From Atopsyche davidsoni (taxonomy: Eukaryota > Arthropoda > Insecta > Trichoptera > Hydrobiosidae): 64,000 nucleotides of DNA. This document shows, piece after piece, positions 24,970-36,528 of this stretch. The notes under the pieces were generated by a model, which had not been told where the DNA came from, did not search any database, and saw only the letters and a program-made list of their open reading frames with translations. A program made the position numbers and the translations under genes. The stretch spans positions 3,474,501-3,538,500 of the forward strand of contig JAILWY010000027.1 in NCBI GenBank assembly GCA_022113835.1, written 5' to 3'. Within the stretch, counting starts at the first letter, position 1. Each line of letters starts with the position of its first letter.

Positions 24970-27900
24970 TATTCTATATTTTTGACTGAAAGTACTTGGT
25001 AGAATTCTATTATATCCTATCCCCAAAACAAATTATCTTTAATTGCGTTGATTGTATTTTCCGATGCTTCGCTACTACATACACAGTAAACAAATGTATT
25101 TTTTTATATGTACTAGCAAGTGTTTATTTATTAGCAGTTACCTGCCATAGATTGAGTTACGGTAAACTTTCTTCAGTATTTCTTTCCCCAGCCCCTGCAG
25201 TAGTAGACGGAACCGTATTGGGTATGGAGAATTGGATTCACTTCGTATGCGGTCGGTATCGAGTCCCCCGCCAGTGTTGCCAGCCTGAATAAATCATTCT
25301 GTCTTCAGTGTCGAGTTTACTTTAATGCACTTGTTGAGCGCCAGACACGGCGCCGGTGTAAAGTCGCCTTTGTTCTGTCATCCAATTTCCGTCCTCACCG
25401 GGACACTTGAAATGAGTCGGTATCGAGATATTACTTGGATCAGAAATTTATTTCACACTGGGTGTTCACAAACGCTTGGATACTTTTCTTCTTCTCCAGA
25501 CGCCTCTCCAATCAGCTGCGGTAGGCTTTATTTATTGATAATATTTTAATCTTACTTCTACACTGTTTAACTACTAAGCCAACAGCTTAGTTCGTAGTTT
25601 AGAGGTCAGTTAAAATAAGCGCTTCTGCCTTTTTTCTTTGCTTCTAAAAAATGACTCACATTTAAAAAAAGTCATAGTCTAGTTAATAAAAGGATATCAT
25701 TGAAGTTGCGTGACGTTTTAACGACTTAGTTTTCACTTTAGTTTATCACCACAGCTCAGATGTATGAAGCAATAAAAAATACAATAAGTTATATATGGTA
25801 ATGGTACTTTTAAATTACCAAAATAAAGTAAATATAACTGCTTGTTTCCCCTGTGTATGGGGAGGTGGAAATATTTAAACTTTTTAAACTTGGGAACTGT
25901 TAGGTGGAGAAGTCAACAAACTAACAGAGAAAGGTACATACACTGTAACGACATTGTATAACGAATTTATGAAGTCTCTCCAACCGTTCTGGAGCCATTA
26001 CACTTCTCCAGATATTTTACTTTCCCAAACTTTGTGTTTTTAAGACTCAGAAAAAAGTAGCTTGGCTTCTATTTGATTTTCGTTTCGTTGAGTTTGATTT
26101 GAGATTTCATTATATTTGAGTCTAAATATAGTTATCGTTTAAACTTTAACTAAAGCTTGAACATTAGTTATGATTATTGATATTAACAAATTTTATGTAG
26201 CATATATGATAAACCGTTTTTTTAACGATTGAGATTCAAATTTCCAATCCGGACCTGCGATGCCATGAATTAACTGGGATCGTTAGCGAAGGCATCAATT
26301 AGGATCCGAACCCTTTGTATAGATCTCTACAGAAGCGGATTGGTAAAAGTATTTTTTTTTTATATATATATATATCATTTATTTAAACTTGAGCTCTTTT
26401 CTAAGCTAAGCAGTGGAATTAGATGCATAATACCAAAATAGAATATGTGATACTTACTTTAAAAAACTTATGTAACTAGCGATATTATATATTTTCACTG
26501 TGAGCGTATCCGTCTTTCAGATAATTCCATTGACTAATATGTTCTTGGGGCTGTCTGAGACAACCCTTGAAAGGTTAATGTGTTTAAATTTGATTTCGAA
26601 AATATCAAGATGCATTTATGAATCAACAGTTTTCATTATATTAATTTTTTTTTTTTTTTAATGTCTTTTATCGCATAAGCTATAATCAATTATATAGTTG
26701 GGTTTCTGTTTTATAATATAGTCAAAGGGGTAATATGCTCACCCCTTGTTATCAACCCCTCCAGCGGCAATTACGGTACGGCCGAGACGACATATCGTTA
26801 AGCCTCGATGATATAGTGTGGCTATTTTTGTCACCTCTCCGTATATACTCCATTTTATTAGATACGAACATGGTAAGGCTATAAAGTTTAGTCCGCATTC
26901 GTACTTATATATATATATATAATTATTTTTTTTGTACATGTTTTATAAATACAATTCTTTAATAAAGGATAAATTCCCGCAAGCGGAGCAAGGCGCCGTG
27001 CTCTACATTGTAAAGGATAACAGTTGTAAAGAATAGATTAGGGAATATATCTGTTTTTAAAAAGGTACTTAACTTGTTATCTCGTCCTTAGTGTATTTTC
27101 TCTTTTTGTAGTGTTGTAAGTATCCCTCGAACATATTTCATTACGTTTATTTGAGACGCTATTAAGAAACCTTTGCATAAGAGTTGAATAATACTATGAA
27201 TAAAAGTAAAAAAAATGTTTTCTCGACAAGTTAAAACCTTTTACCGCGGCGAAAAGATTTTTTTTTATCCTGAAGAGCTCGTGTTTATTTTTCCAATTGC
27301 GAATTGCCTAAAAATACAGAGGCAAAATACAGTATCCGATCTTTGATATAATTTAAGGTGTATTCCTGAAAGTCGACAATTTCGAAGGTTATGTCCCAAA
27401 TATATTTTTTGCCACAGGAAACGGAAGTACCTGGTATAATCGTAATTGTATTCCTGAAATTAAGGCATCAAATACCATTGAACCTCATTTTTTTCGGGCA
27501 GAAATTTATCTCACTATTAACACATCGCAATCCAAATGGATTTTTTGGAGCAATTTGTTTATTCATATATGTTATTATAAGTGTATTATTTTACCATTTT
27601 ATTTTAAATAAATGTAAACGTGCAACAGTAATAATTGGTGGTATTTGAAAGAGTCGTGTTGTATTATAAAGAGTATTTGAATCAATCAAAATTAAGATTA
27701 TCGTAAGACAACAGATTATTTATGTTCATTTAATTAATATGTGAAAGAAAATATTTAGATGATAATCTATCTTTATAGAGATGAATTAGCATAAATATGC
27801 ATTCATTGCATTTCAAGAGGTTTTTTTTTTAAACTGTGTGATGTACCATTTGTTCAGTGGAATCGCCTTTATTTCAGTCGTTGGTTTATACGTTATAGGT

Positions 27901-28279
27901 AACAATAACTTACCGGCAAACCAACTCGGCGGAGATAAGATAACTAGCTTGCACAAATGTAGTATTTTCAAGAGCTCTAAAGCTTTCCTTCTTGTTTGCA
28001 TTTTCTTTCTTACGCCATCGAAACGCAATTTTTATTTTCCATCGGTTAAAATCATAGTATGCGTGTTTTCACCCAATCTACGAGCATTAAAAGTATTAAT
28101 TTTAAAGGTTGAAATTATCAAATTCGGATTCAGGGTTCAAATCAAGGTGGAGAAACAAGTTTTCAACTGAAAGAAGAATTCAAGATTAAACATCCCTGAG
28201 TTTTTTTTTTTACATATAAGTGTTGAATTAGTTTTATGATTTACGAAAGAATTTATTTTTTTAATGTCTTATATATTAT
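24970..28279. other. Intergenic stretch
   Basis: No gene is recognised. Open frames at 27391-27648 and 27838-28170 show no family feature and look like chance. Low-complexity AT runs occur at 26350-26375, 26640-26660 and 26906-26920. Slightly GC-richer patches at 25180-25540 and 27840-28030 could be regulatory. Confidence 0.45.
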
Positions 28280-28480
28280 AGAGCTCCATCTGTTCGTATC
28301 GACTTAACTCGTGGCAGAGTCGTATCGCGGGTATTAAAATGTCTTAAGTCAGCGCAGCGGGGGTGGAGCCAGTAATGATTGTAATTAGTCAGTGTCGCTG
28401 TCAGCGCCAGCCCGTTCCGATTACACCCTGGCGAGGTAAGGGCACGGGGGGTAGTCGCGATCTTCAACCGGGCAACTTTT
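28280..28480. promoter_or_regulatory. GC-richer island with homeodomain cores
   Basis: A CpG-containing block with TAATGATTGTAATTAG flanked by GC-rich sequence (GCGCAGCGGGGGTGG and CAGTGTCGCTGTCAGCGCC). Homeodomain-like TAAT and ATTA cores are close together. No coding frame is convincing. A candidate enhancer, inferred. Confidence 0.3.
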
Positions 28481-29180
28481 TAAAAGCGAATTACCGAAAT
28501 GTTTTATATTATGATGTAACTTTGCTTGACTAATGACGGGCATCTACGTTATGATAAATTTTATACGTGTTGTCATCGTTAACAGCTGTTGTCGAACGAC
28601 TGCCGAGTTGATGAAAGGGGTGAGTCAAGGATAAATGATCAAGAACTACGGATGCTGAATTTATGAATGATGAGTGATACGGGTTGAAGAATGTGGGATG
28701 TATGAAATAATGTTTATTTTTGTATGCATATGCTAATTTATAAATTAAATAAGTAAACTAAACTCTTACATGCATGCCGTCTGTGCAGGTAACAATTGTA
28801 TGGCGTATCACGGTAAATGTCTAACTCTATGTTTACCCAATTTGGTGCTTGGTGTTAATTGAACTATGCTAATATTTATTAATATATATATAATTATTTC
28901 GTTTCTCACTTTGACAGAATTGTATGATAATAGACTGCTCATTTATGGATTATCTAAATTTTGATGTCTCCTGTTCGCCAAATGGTGTGTTGTCTCAGTT
29001 ATTATTTATCTAGACACTTGAGGCGACTGAAATGTGGCTTTACAGCAGAATCCTTAAAATACCATGACGTCATAAATGAGAGAGTCTTACATAGTAAAAA
29101 ATTGTCCAGGTAAAAATCAAAGGAAAAAAGAGCACTGGATAGAGGAAACTTAGGAAAGTGGTATATATATGTATATGTAA

Positions 29181-29226
29181 AATAGTCACTAACCTCTTAT
29201 GAGGAGAGGCACTAGAAGAAGAAGAC
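29181..29226 (+). repeat. GAA-tailed LINE/SINE 3' end
   Basis: ATAGTCACTAACCTCTTATG, then AGGAGAGGCACTAGAAGAAG: the conserved 3' block of the family followed by the GAA tail. Sequence upstream (from about 29100) may belong to the same copy but is too degraded to be sure. Confidence 0.7.
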
Positions 29227-29390
29227 TAATAAATACAGTAATTAAATACATAAGTAGTAGTTGCATTTTGCATACAGCTCAGCTGCGAGGCTACCAAATT
29301 GCATTGCCATGTACCGGGGGCTATAAATTGCAAATGGTGGACACAAAATGGCCGCCTTGCTGCGTCAAGCCGAGGTCACTGCGGTGCTGC

Positions 29391-29445
29391 GGGGGGCTCC
29401 AGGGGGCTCCATGGGGGCTCCATGGGGGCTCCAGGGGGGCCCTCC
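29391..29445 (+). repeat. G-tract tandem repeat (G-quadruplex type)
   Basis: Five runs of five or six G are separated by CTCCA or CTCCAT, a unit of about 10-12 bases. Loops of 5-6 bases between G-runs fit the canonical intramolecular G-quadruplex rule. The local open frames are by-products of the repeat. Confidence 0.85.
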
Positions 29446-31899
29446 TCCATTTCCCACGGGAAAGCAAAAATCCTACAGTTGCATTGCGATGTTATTGAAT
29501 TTTGATGATTTACGAGCGGACATAAAATAAAGGCGACCTATGAGATATGTTTTTTGGCTGTGGGCTTTATAAAACTGATTGCTTTGGTTAAACATACATT
29601 TGTCCCATGCATTACGAATAGGGAAAACTCTGTTGCATTCCAGAAGATATACATCCATGAATCGATTATTCTGGAATCCGTTGAATTTGTGAAATATTGA
29701 AACGGAATAAATATTATATCATGCAAAAATACAAAAATTTGCAAATGCTACCAAAAATAAGCCGTTTAAATATTTTTAATTGAATTATATTAACACTATC
29801 GCTTGACGGTGGATTCAGTTGTGCTTTGTCGCGCATTTGGAAAATAATATTATATGTGTTAGGTTAGATTTTAAAAATATTAAAACCGAGGCGGTGTTTT
29901 GTTACGCATTTGGAAAAAAATATATTGTCTCCTAATTATAATAAGGGGAAGGTTAGAGCGATGACGTCAGAAGTGCAAAAAGTGGTTTCAGGACAATGGG
30001 CGTTGGGGATGAAATGTCCACAATAGAGGCGCCAAAAGAATAGTGAAGAATGGAATCTTTTCAGCGGAGACAATGATAATGACTGTCTTTATGTATTGTC
30101 CTTAAATAATTTGTTTGAATTATTTTCCAGAAAGTTAAATACATTTTTTTTTTGAAAAATGAAACTTCAGTGAGTCGGCAATAATCTTTGCAATTAGAAA
30201 TAATAATTAACTTGTTTATTTGTTTTTTTTATTTTGGTGATCATGCTAGTAATGGTTTTTCACTCATGAAATCTGGAAAGTGAATTTGTTAACAACGTTT
30301 TATTTTTATTAAGTAAACAAGCAAATATTAGGCAAGTTTTGCGTGTACTTTATTGTTGATATGACAATCGCCAAATAACTGTAAAAACCGTCAAAATGCC
30401 GGAGACGCCACTTATCAAATAAATATTTTCTTTAAGTGCTAGATTAATTATATTTTTTAATATTTTTAATTAAAAATTGACTTCGTAAGCGCGTTTGTTT
30501 AGCAATCTTGCGTATGTTTGAGGCAATAATTTTATGAATTATCTCCACGTTCAAAGGTTGTGGGTTTTCCACCTTGTGAGGAAAAAACCTTATCTGATAC
30601 ATATATTTGTGATCCAGTCTCTTTTTTGTTATAAAGTATGGTCATGTCTATTGTTATATGTGTAACAAATATAAAGTATATACAGATCTTTGGCATTAAA
30701 AATCTTAAAATATGGATGTTGATTATATATTAAATATCAAGTAACAAAAACACAATTTTAATTTTGTCTTAAAGTGGTTCTCGTGGTGATTTTATACCAT
30801 GTCTCTCAATAATCTCTCATAATCGAATAAGTCGATTGATAGAATACACAGTCCTTGGTAATTTAATATAATTAAGCGAGCTAGTCCCATCTGCACTGAA
30901 CCAATAACAGACGACGTTTATCTCATATCGAGGTATCTTCAGTTACTTATTTTATTATTAGATTTAAGCAGCACAAATATACACTACTAGATTATATAAA
31001 ATTTATATTTATATCTCGGAAGTTATCATGAAATTATTTGCGCATTTTATTACGAACAACCTTACTTCAAAAATTATCATTGATCACATCTAAAAAGTGC
31101 TTGGGAATTTCTGAATGTTTCAAATGTTTATGTTCGTCTAACTTTTACGGACAGATCTATCACTTTTTAATGTGATATTTTGCAGAACTCGACCGTTGTC
31201 AGTAAAACTTACTTCTTTGTTCATCGAGCTACGTTACGTTTAAAATTTTTATCCTAAGCAATACATGAGCACTTTGTGGACACGTGTGTCATATATTTCT
31301 TTAAATTTCAGATGATTTAAAAAAAAATAAAAATACACATGTCGGTTGTGGTTGAAGTAACAAAAACATTTAGTATTTTGGCGTTCAAGATAATGGATCG
31401 CCCGTCGCAGCTTCGTTTGCGATTCGGATGACCTTGAACATTTTTAGGGGGAATTATAAAAAAAAAAAAGGAAATAGGATCGTCGTTACTTTGGGTCATG
31501 GCGTATTCACTATAGGTACATCATATTGTCAGTCCATTATCGGAATATTTAATTTTGGACATCGCCCAGGCATTACCGCGTATTGACGTTTTATTTATAA
31601 ATAAAAAGTTCGTAAAGGGTCTGTTTTTTTGGGTCGATCGTAATTCTCGCCGCCGCTGTCCGAGTAATTTGGGTCGCCATTTTTAATCAGGTTTCACTTT
31701 TTGGTCTGTTGTTGAATTTTGATACTTCAAAAAGCACTCCCTATAATTAGATCGAGTCGAAAAAGTTTCATTCCACAACACTTCCTTTAAGACACAAGTT
31801 CCCGAATTGTCAAAACGCTCAATATCTTACAAAAATGATGTATGCTTTTATTGTCACATTACTATTGTCCCTAATAAAATTATGAATATATTTGTTTTG
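29446..31899. other. Intergenic stretch
   Basis: AT-rich with no gene recognised. A short near-duplicate (CGCATTTGGAAAA) occurs near 29833 and 29907. GC-richer patches at about 31370-31440 and 31630-31680 are unassigned. Confidence 0.5.
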
Positions 31900-31950
31900 T
31901 GAGATGGTCACTAAGCCCCCCTGAGGAGAAGCACACGAAGAAGAAGAATG
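31900..31950 (+). repeat. GAA-tailed LINE/SINE 3' end
   Basis: GAGATGGTCACTAAGCCCCC, then CTGAGGAGAAGCACACGAAG and more GAA units: the family 3' block with its tail. Only the last 50 bases are recognisable. Confidence 0.7.
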
Positions 31951-32439
31951 CTTTATTACTCGTATGGACCACCTGAATACTTTTATTAATTCGTTGAAAT
32001 AAATTGTCTTAGCGTTTTTTTATAGGATAACCAGCACCTTATACTTTTTGATAATAAATTGAGAGAATTTCTCCTGTTTCATCTCCATCTGCTAACATCA
32101 AATGAAAAGTTTTATTTATAAGATTTGGGTTACCAAAAAAAAAAAAAATTACAACGAAAAATAATATCTCTCATTTGAGGACCTTAAAAATAAATATAAA
32201 CATAAGATAGTATTGGTGGCAGTGACTTTAAAATTTATATAGATATAAAAGTACTATTAAAATAATATTGTATTTTTATTAAAATATTATTTTACGCTGT
32301 ACCCGATTAGTTTCACCAACATAAAAAAAAAAAATGTTGAACGAAATGTGAAAAAAAGTTCATCGGTTTTTATATATTAGTAGTAAGAATAAAATAAAAA
32401 ATATTAATGAAACATCTCGATAATATTTTTGAGAAGCCA

Positions 32440-32900
32440 TAACCAGCCGATAGCGTCCTTGTATTTCAATCCGAGTCTAATTGCAAGTCCACTGCAGGCC
32501 TTGTCGCGACGCGTGTACACAGCCTTATTAGCATGCTCAACGCGCACGCGATCATTTTATTATCTCACATTCTTGAAAAACAAACAAAAGAGCGCCGAAA
32601 CGGAAAAGAAACGAACGTGCTCGTGTTTAGTTTCGTCCCGACTCGCGTACGTTTTTTCGCCTCACGCAATATCCCCGATTGAAATAACACGCGAATAATT
32701 GATGAAATACGCAATACGGCGGGTGAAACAGTTCTCGGAACAAAGCACCGGAGCACAGATTGAATGAGCCGCGCGATTTATCAAGTGATTCAATTTTTAT
32801 TGAACGCCGATTAATCAACGCGGCTCTTGCTGGTGGGGGAGGGGGCGGGGGGGGGGGGAGCACCACGTGACCGCACACACGCCGTGCCGACGAGAAGACA
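32440..32900. promoter_or_regulatory. CpG-rich island with hairpin and Hox-like sites
   Basis: CpG-rich DNA in an AT-rich setting. GAGCCGCG (32766-32773) and CGCGGCTC (32819-32826) are exact inverted arms. The loop holds TTCAATTTTTATTGAA, an inverted repeat with a TTTATTG (Abd-B/Cdx-like) core, and GATTAATC. A G-rich tract (GGGGGAGGGGGCGGGGGG and more G, to 32858) follows. No good coding frame. Candidate enhancer or promoter; no transcript evidence. Confidence 0.35.
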
Positions 32901-32957
32901 GGCCTGGGCGAGCAGTGATCTTTATTTCAAAGCACACGAAGCGACGATCCCTAATCC

Positions 32958-33066
32958 TGATGCTTGTGCACGCCTGCCGTTCTGTGCCCCGAGCGTGCGT
33001 AAACGATCGGTAATGGAGCAGTGGACTTGAAATGGCTGTGGAGGGATGCGCTCTGGAAGTACATTA
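32958..33066 (+). repeat. GAA-tail family, head fragment
   Basis: TGCTTGTGCACGCCTGCCGT, GAGCGTGCGTAAACGATCGG and GAGCAGTGGACTTGAAATGG match the head of the long copy at 35173-35531 (same order, same strand). The middle and tail are absent. Confidence 0.7.
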
Positions 33067-33100
33067 TACAGTTAAAATAAACGCAGTATATTTATCAATA

Positions 33101-33250
33101 CTAATATGATGAGGCACATTAGTTCATATATAGAAGATGACTTAAAGAAACTCTCAGAAAAATATCATCGTGATTTGTGTGGGATTTGAGCCCACATCTC
33201 CTGGTTTACATGACCGGTGTACGAACCCTTGTACTAACGAATCACTTCCG
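33101..33250 (-). mobile_element. tRNA-derived SINE, ordinary copy
   Basis: Reverse-complemented, it starts GTGATTCGTTAGTACAAGGG (an A-box-like TTAGTACAAGG) and continues to GGGCTCAAATCCCAC (B box). GTGATT pairs with the AATCAC after the T-arm, like an acceptor stem. The anticodon loop reads CATGTAA, so a Thr-type (TGT) origin is possible but unsure. The 3' body is ATCGTGATGATATTTTTCTGAGAG to CTAATGTGCC and a final ATATTAG (all on the minus strand, with small differences). Not a working tRNA gene. Confidence 0.75.
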
Positions 33251-33270
33251 TTTATACTCTACATATGATA

Positions 33271-33315
33271 TAATATAATAAACCCGTAATGGGTAATAAA
33301 TACGCATCTGATTGA
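33271..33315 (-). repeat. 45-bp module shared with 50641-50685
   Basis: The stretch containing AACCCGTAATGGGTAATAAA and TACGCATCTGATTGA is the exact reverse complement of 50641-50685, with no mismatch seen by eye. In both places it lies just upstream of a copy of the tRNA-derived SINE when read in the SINE direction. Confidence 0.85.
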
Positions 33316-33351
33316 CCAATCCGTAAATAGATATATATATATTTATTAACG

Positions 33352-33475
33352 TATACACCAAACAGTAACCATGTTTTAAAGGTGTTGGATATTTGATGAT
33401 TTTGTGGTTTCTTGGGTCTATCCTCTAACGTTTCAGTCCCAATACTGCCACCATTTTCAGGCATTAAAAAAAATC
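33352..33475. repeat. Dispersed repeat B, copy 2
   Basis: TTTGATGATTTTGTGGTTTC, TTGGGTCTATCC and CTCTAACGTTTCAGTCCC, then CACCATTTTCAGG, match 23700-23885 in order and orientation. The minus strand reads PENGGSIGTETLEDR. Confidence 0.65.
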
Positions 33476-34305
33476 AATCGAATCATAATTGCCGCTAATG
33501 CCTACGAATATACATCTAATGAGATAGTATTGCAACAAACTTGGCGATTTAAATAAATTTTATTTATTTTTTTAGAAATTTTAATAAAACATTCCTACGA
33601 AAGACATGAAAATATATACTTATAGAAATAACATTTTTTTTACATTATTTAATTTCATACTGAGCTTTACTGAATATAAAAGCAAAAAATAAAAATCTTT
33701 GTGTATAAAACTAAAGTTGTGTAAATATCATGCATTAATTTGAAAAATTTAAAATTTATTGTAATCAATTTTCTTTTTGCGACGACTGAGACTGCGTGCC
33801 GAGAGTGTTGCCAACACCGAGATAATTAAAATGAATAATGTTCCAAGGACGGAAGAAATTTATTCCTCATGGGTTTGTCTTCAACAAATGCCTTCAATGA
33901 CAAATTATGCGGTAATTTAATGAATTATTAATGAAATGTCGCGAGTGGCTTCTTTGTTAGATATTATGAAGGTGCGCGAAGTTGAAAGTGACTCATTAGT
34001 GGCACAAATGTAGTGCGACTTTAAAAAAAGTTAAAACAGAGCGTTATTAATACAGAAGGTTTACTTTTTTTTTTCTAATATGTAAAATATGTTATTATAC
34101 ATAGTTTATTACAGTCGTTATTGTGAGATGCTTCGGGTTTCAGGATATTGTAGTTTTCTGTATTAGTACCTATGAGTGAGGACTGAAAGCTTCAAGCAGA
34201 TCAACATCTAATAAACCAAATCATCTTGCTTAAGCTTAAGCATATGTTTGACAACAATAAGTATGTGCTTTTAAAACATTTAAAAATAAATATTTTAATA
34301 ATAAG
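33476..34305. other. Intergenic stretch
   Basis: AT-rich with no gene or repeat recognised. A small GC-richer patch lies at about 33780-33820. Confidence 0.5.
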
Positions 34306-34480
34306 TTCTTCTTCTTCGAGTGCCTCTCTCAGGTGAGGGTTGATGATTATCCCGACTCCCGACTTCCAGCCACGACGTTTCTTTAATTTTTTGAATATGA
34401 ATTGAATTTATAAAATATGGCCGCGATACCTTACGCTTTTTTACCATCACCAGGAGTTTTCTTTCTATGCGCATTCTCAT
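34306..34480 (-). pseudogene. LINE 3' end with tail, reversed
   Basis: The + strand begins TTCTTCTTCTTCGAG (GAA tail reversed). The minus frame reads VKKRKVSRPYFINSIHIQK and SWLEVGS, resembling KKRKVSFFGHIFRINKYGI and SWKQG in the copy at 38980-39168. This is the extreme C-terminus of a non-LTR retrotransposon ORF, 5'-truncated and decayed. Confidence 0.65.
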
Positions 34481-34513
34481 TAGACTATCTTATAAAGCCA
34501 TATTTAATTCCAC

Positions 34514-34645
34514 TCAACATCCCACTGAACACATATTTATCCTGAGTTTTATTTATTCGGCTGTACTCTCAACTTTCAGCCACAGGTCTAAATTCTGCAC
34601 CCATGCTAGTTTTATGTTTTTCTTTCGATTTTTTTGGCCGAAGGA
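34514..34645 (-). repeat. Second reversed LINE 3' fragment
   Basis: CACTGAACACATATTTATCCTGAG, then GGCTGTACTCTCAACTTTCAGCCACAGG, matches on the reverse strand the GTGGCTGGAAGTTGGAAGCAG and AGGATAGAAATATACT blocks of the copy at 39115-39180. The GAA tail is missing. Confidence 0.55.
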
Positions 34646-34779
34646 TGCTGTGTTGCTTGTATCAAAACATATGTCCAAAGTGGGATTTTTGATAAAAAGT
34701 CCAAAATTGGAAAACGTTTAGGTCTCGTCGGCACTAAAACTAGGCAAATATTTTACCATCAATAACAGAAATACAAAAT

Positions 34780-34940
34780 TATGAATCCTCCGGACGAGCG
34801 TCGATAAATTACGCGGAGAACAATGGCGGGGCTGCGCGGCGCTGACGGAAGAGCGCAATTATCAAAGGCCGGACGACTCGTCTCCGTGATGTGTCGCCAG
34901 TGTGGCTGGCAATTTATGCTGTTTTAGTGTGTGATTGAAA
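34780..34940. promoter_or_regulatory. CpG-rich island
   Basis: A short GC-rich block (GGCGGGGCTGCGCGGCGCTGACGG) with a run-in ATAAATTACGCGG and, just after, AAAAGCATTTGCATTCGCAT, an octamer-like ATTTGCAT variant. No coding frame. Candidate regulatory DNA only. Confidence 0.25.
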
Positions 34941-35172
34941 TAAAAGCATTTGCATTCGCATCTGAAGTGACAAATGGACGCCATGGAGGCCATATCGCCC
35001 GAAAGGAGTGTATCATTGTTCGAAATCAATCTGACGAATGAAGAAATGCTGTTTTCGTTGTGTTTCAGAGTTACGTGCGTACTTTACTTTTTATTATTAC
35101 TCTTTTACGAAAATTGTTGTTATATGTATAAGTAGCTGTTTAGGTAATTTTATATAGGATTTATTATAAAAA

Positions 35173-35531
35173 CTCCCCATTCTGTTGCTTGTGCATGGCT
35201 GCCATTCTGTATCCTGAGCGTGTGTAAAGAATCGGTAAAGGAGAAGTGGACTTGGAATGATTGTGTGGGGATGTGCTCTTGAAGATCTTGTTGAGGTGCT
35301 ATTATTCCCGTAGCTTGCCGTAGAAAGAGTATCAGATATAAACGCAACAGAATAATGTTATTGGGCAGTAGCAATACGCAGACTTATCCTTTCAATATAA
35401 AACTGCGGTGTAGAAGGACTTGGGGACTACACTATTTTTCCCTTAGAAAACCACAAACACTGGCTCACTATGAGTATATGCTCAGTGAAATGGTCGCCAA
35501 CCTCTTTTTAGGAGAGGCACTTGATAAATAT
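35173..35531 (+). mobile_element. GAA-tail family, longest copy (SINE-like)
   Basis: Consecutive blocks shared with the other copies: TTGCTTGTGCATGGCTGCC, GGAGAAGTGGACTTGGAATG, GTAGCTTGCCGTAGAAAGAG, TTATTGGGCAGTAGCAATAC, AGAAGGACTTGGGGACTACA, GAAATGGTCGCCAACCTC, AGGAGAGGCAC. The last two blocks are the 3' tail shared with the LINE copies (39170-39229). The body before them is different and non-coding. This suggests a SINE that borrowed the LINE tail, or a long LINE 3' UTR. Confidence 0.75.
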
Positions 35532-35934
35532 GATACATTAGTTTCCAACATGGACTTAAGGTCATTTGAATACGATTGTTTAATGAGTTATTGCATATAA
35601 ACCACATAGATGTTCAAAGGTATTAATTTTTATGATATAAGGATACAGTTGATGTTTTCTGCAACTGCTTGCCTTTTCTTTAACAACCTGCTCTTTTATA
35701 TTAAGGTTGGTTGAAAATTGTCGTTCAAAGTATCTGAGCTTGGAACTTTCCACCCATAGAATAGCTTCCCCATAGAATGGCATCCATCTCACATAATTTA
35801 TGCTGAGGCAGTGTTTATGGTTTTCTTAGGTAGAATTTGAAGCAATTTATAAAAGGGTATATACAATTTTTGTACTCAGAAGAAAAACATTTAAATGCGT
35901 ATACCTTTTAGTATATATTACTAGTGGCTTTCCG

Positions 35935-36400
35935 AATTTGCCCCATTCTGCACCGCTGGGCCCGGCGCCCTGCGCGTGGCCAAAACCTTCAACAAATCGG
36001 TTCTGAAAATTTTTCCACGCGTTCAAGACTCAAAAAGATCGCGGGTCTGAAATAATCCCCCATGTGTGTTTGAGATTTAAAATTCCGCGAGCCCCCCGGA
36101 GCGTAACGAGATTCGGCGTCGCTCGGCGGGTGTGTTCGCGTCTGTAATCAAATTGTCGCGACATATTCCCGGCCGTGCACGTATTTGCACAAGAAGTTAG
36201 CGGCTTTGTCTTAATTTTATGGAAATTGCGAGACCCAAAAAGCGGAGCAAGCCGAACGAGGAGCTCCGAGAAGTCAAACAAAAAGCGGCGGAGAAAGGAC
36301 GCGTCGGCGTCTCGCGGAGTTTTCCACTCGCTCCTCGGGGGCGACTAGCGGCGCCCGCTGCAGTCTGGCGGCGGTGAGCGAGCAACGCATGCACACATTG
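35935..36400. promoter_or_regulatory. CpG island, candidate promoter
   Basis: The strongest CpG cluster in the desert, about 450 bp (for example CCGCTGGGCCCGGCGCCC, TTCGGCGTCGCTCGGCGGG and GCGGCGCCCGCTGCAGTC). It ends with GGCGGCGGTGAGCGAG, which contains a donor-like GGTGAG. Open frames on the minus strand show no family feature and probably follow from the GC content. It could be a promoter or first exon of an unseen transcript. Confidence 0.35.
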
Positions 36401-36528
36401 TTGCTTCATTGGTACGTTGCACTTATTGTGTTACACCTCGGAGGCTCCGAGGCGCAAATACGCTCTCCGAGCAAAAGTAAACTCGACTACGTACATATGT
36501 AATAAGGAACTCTCATGCGAATTTATTA

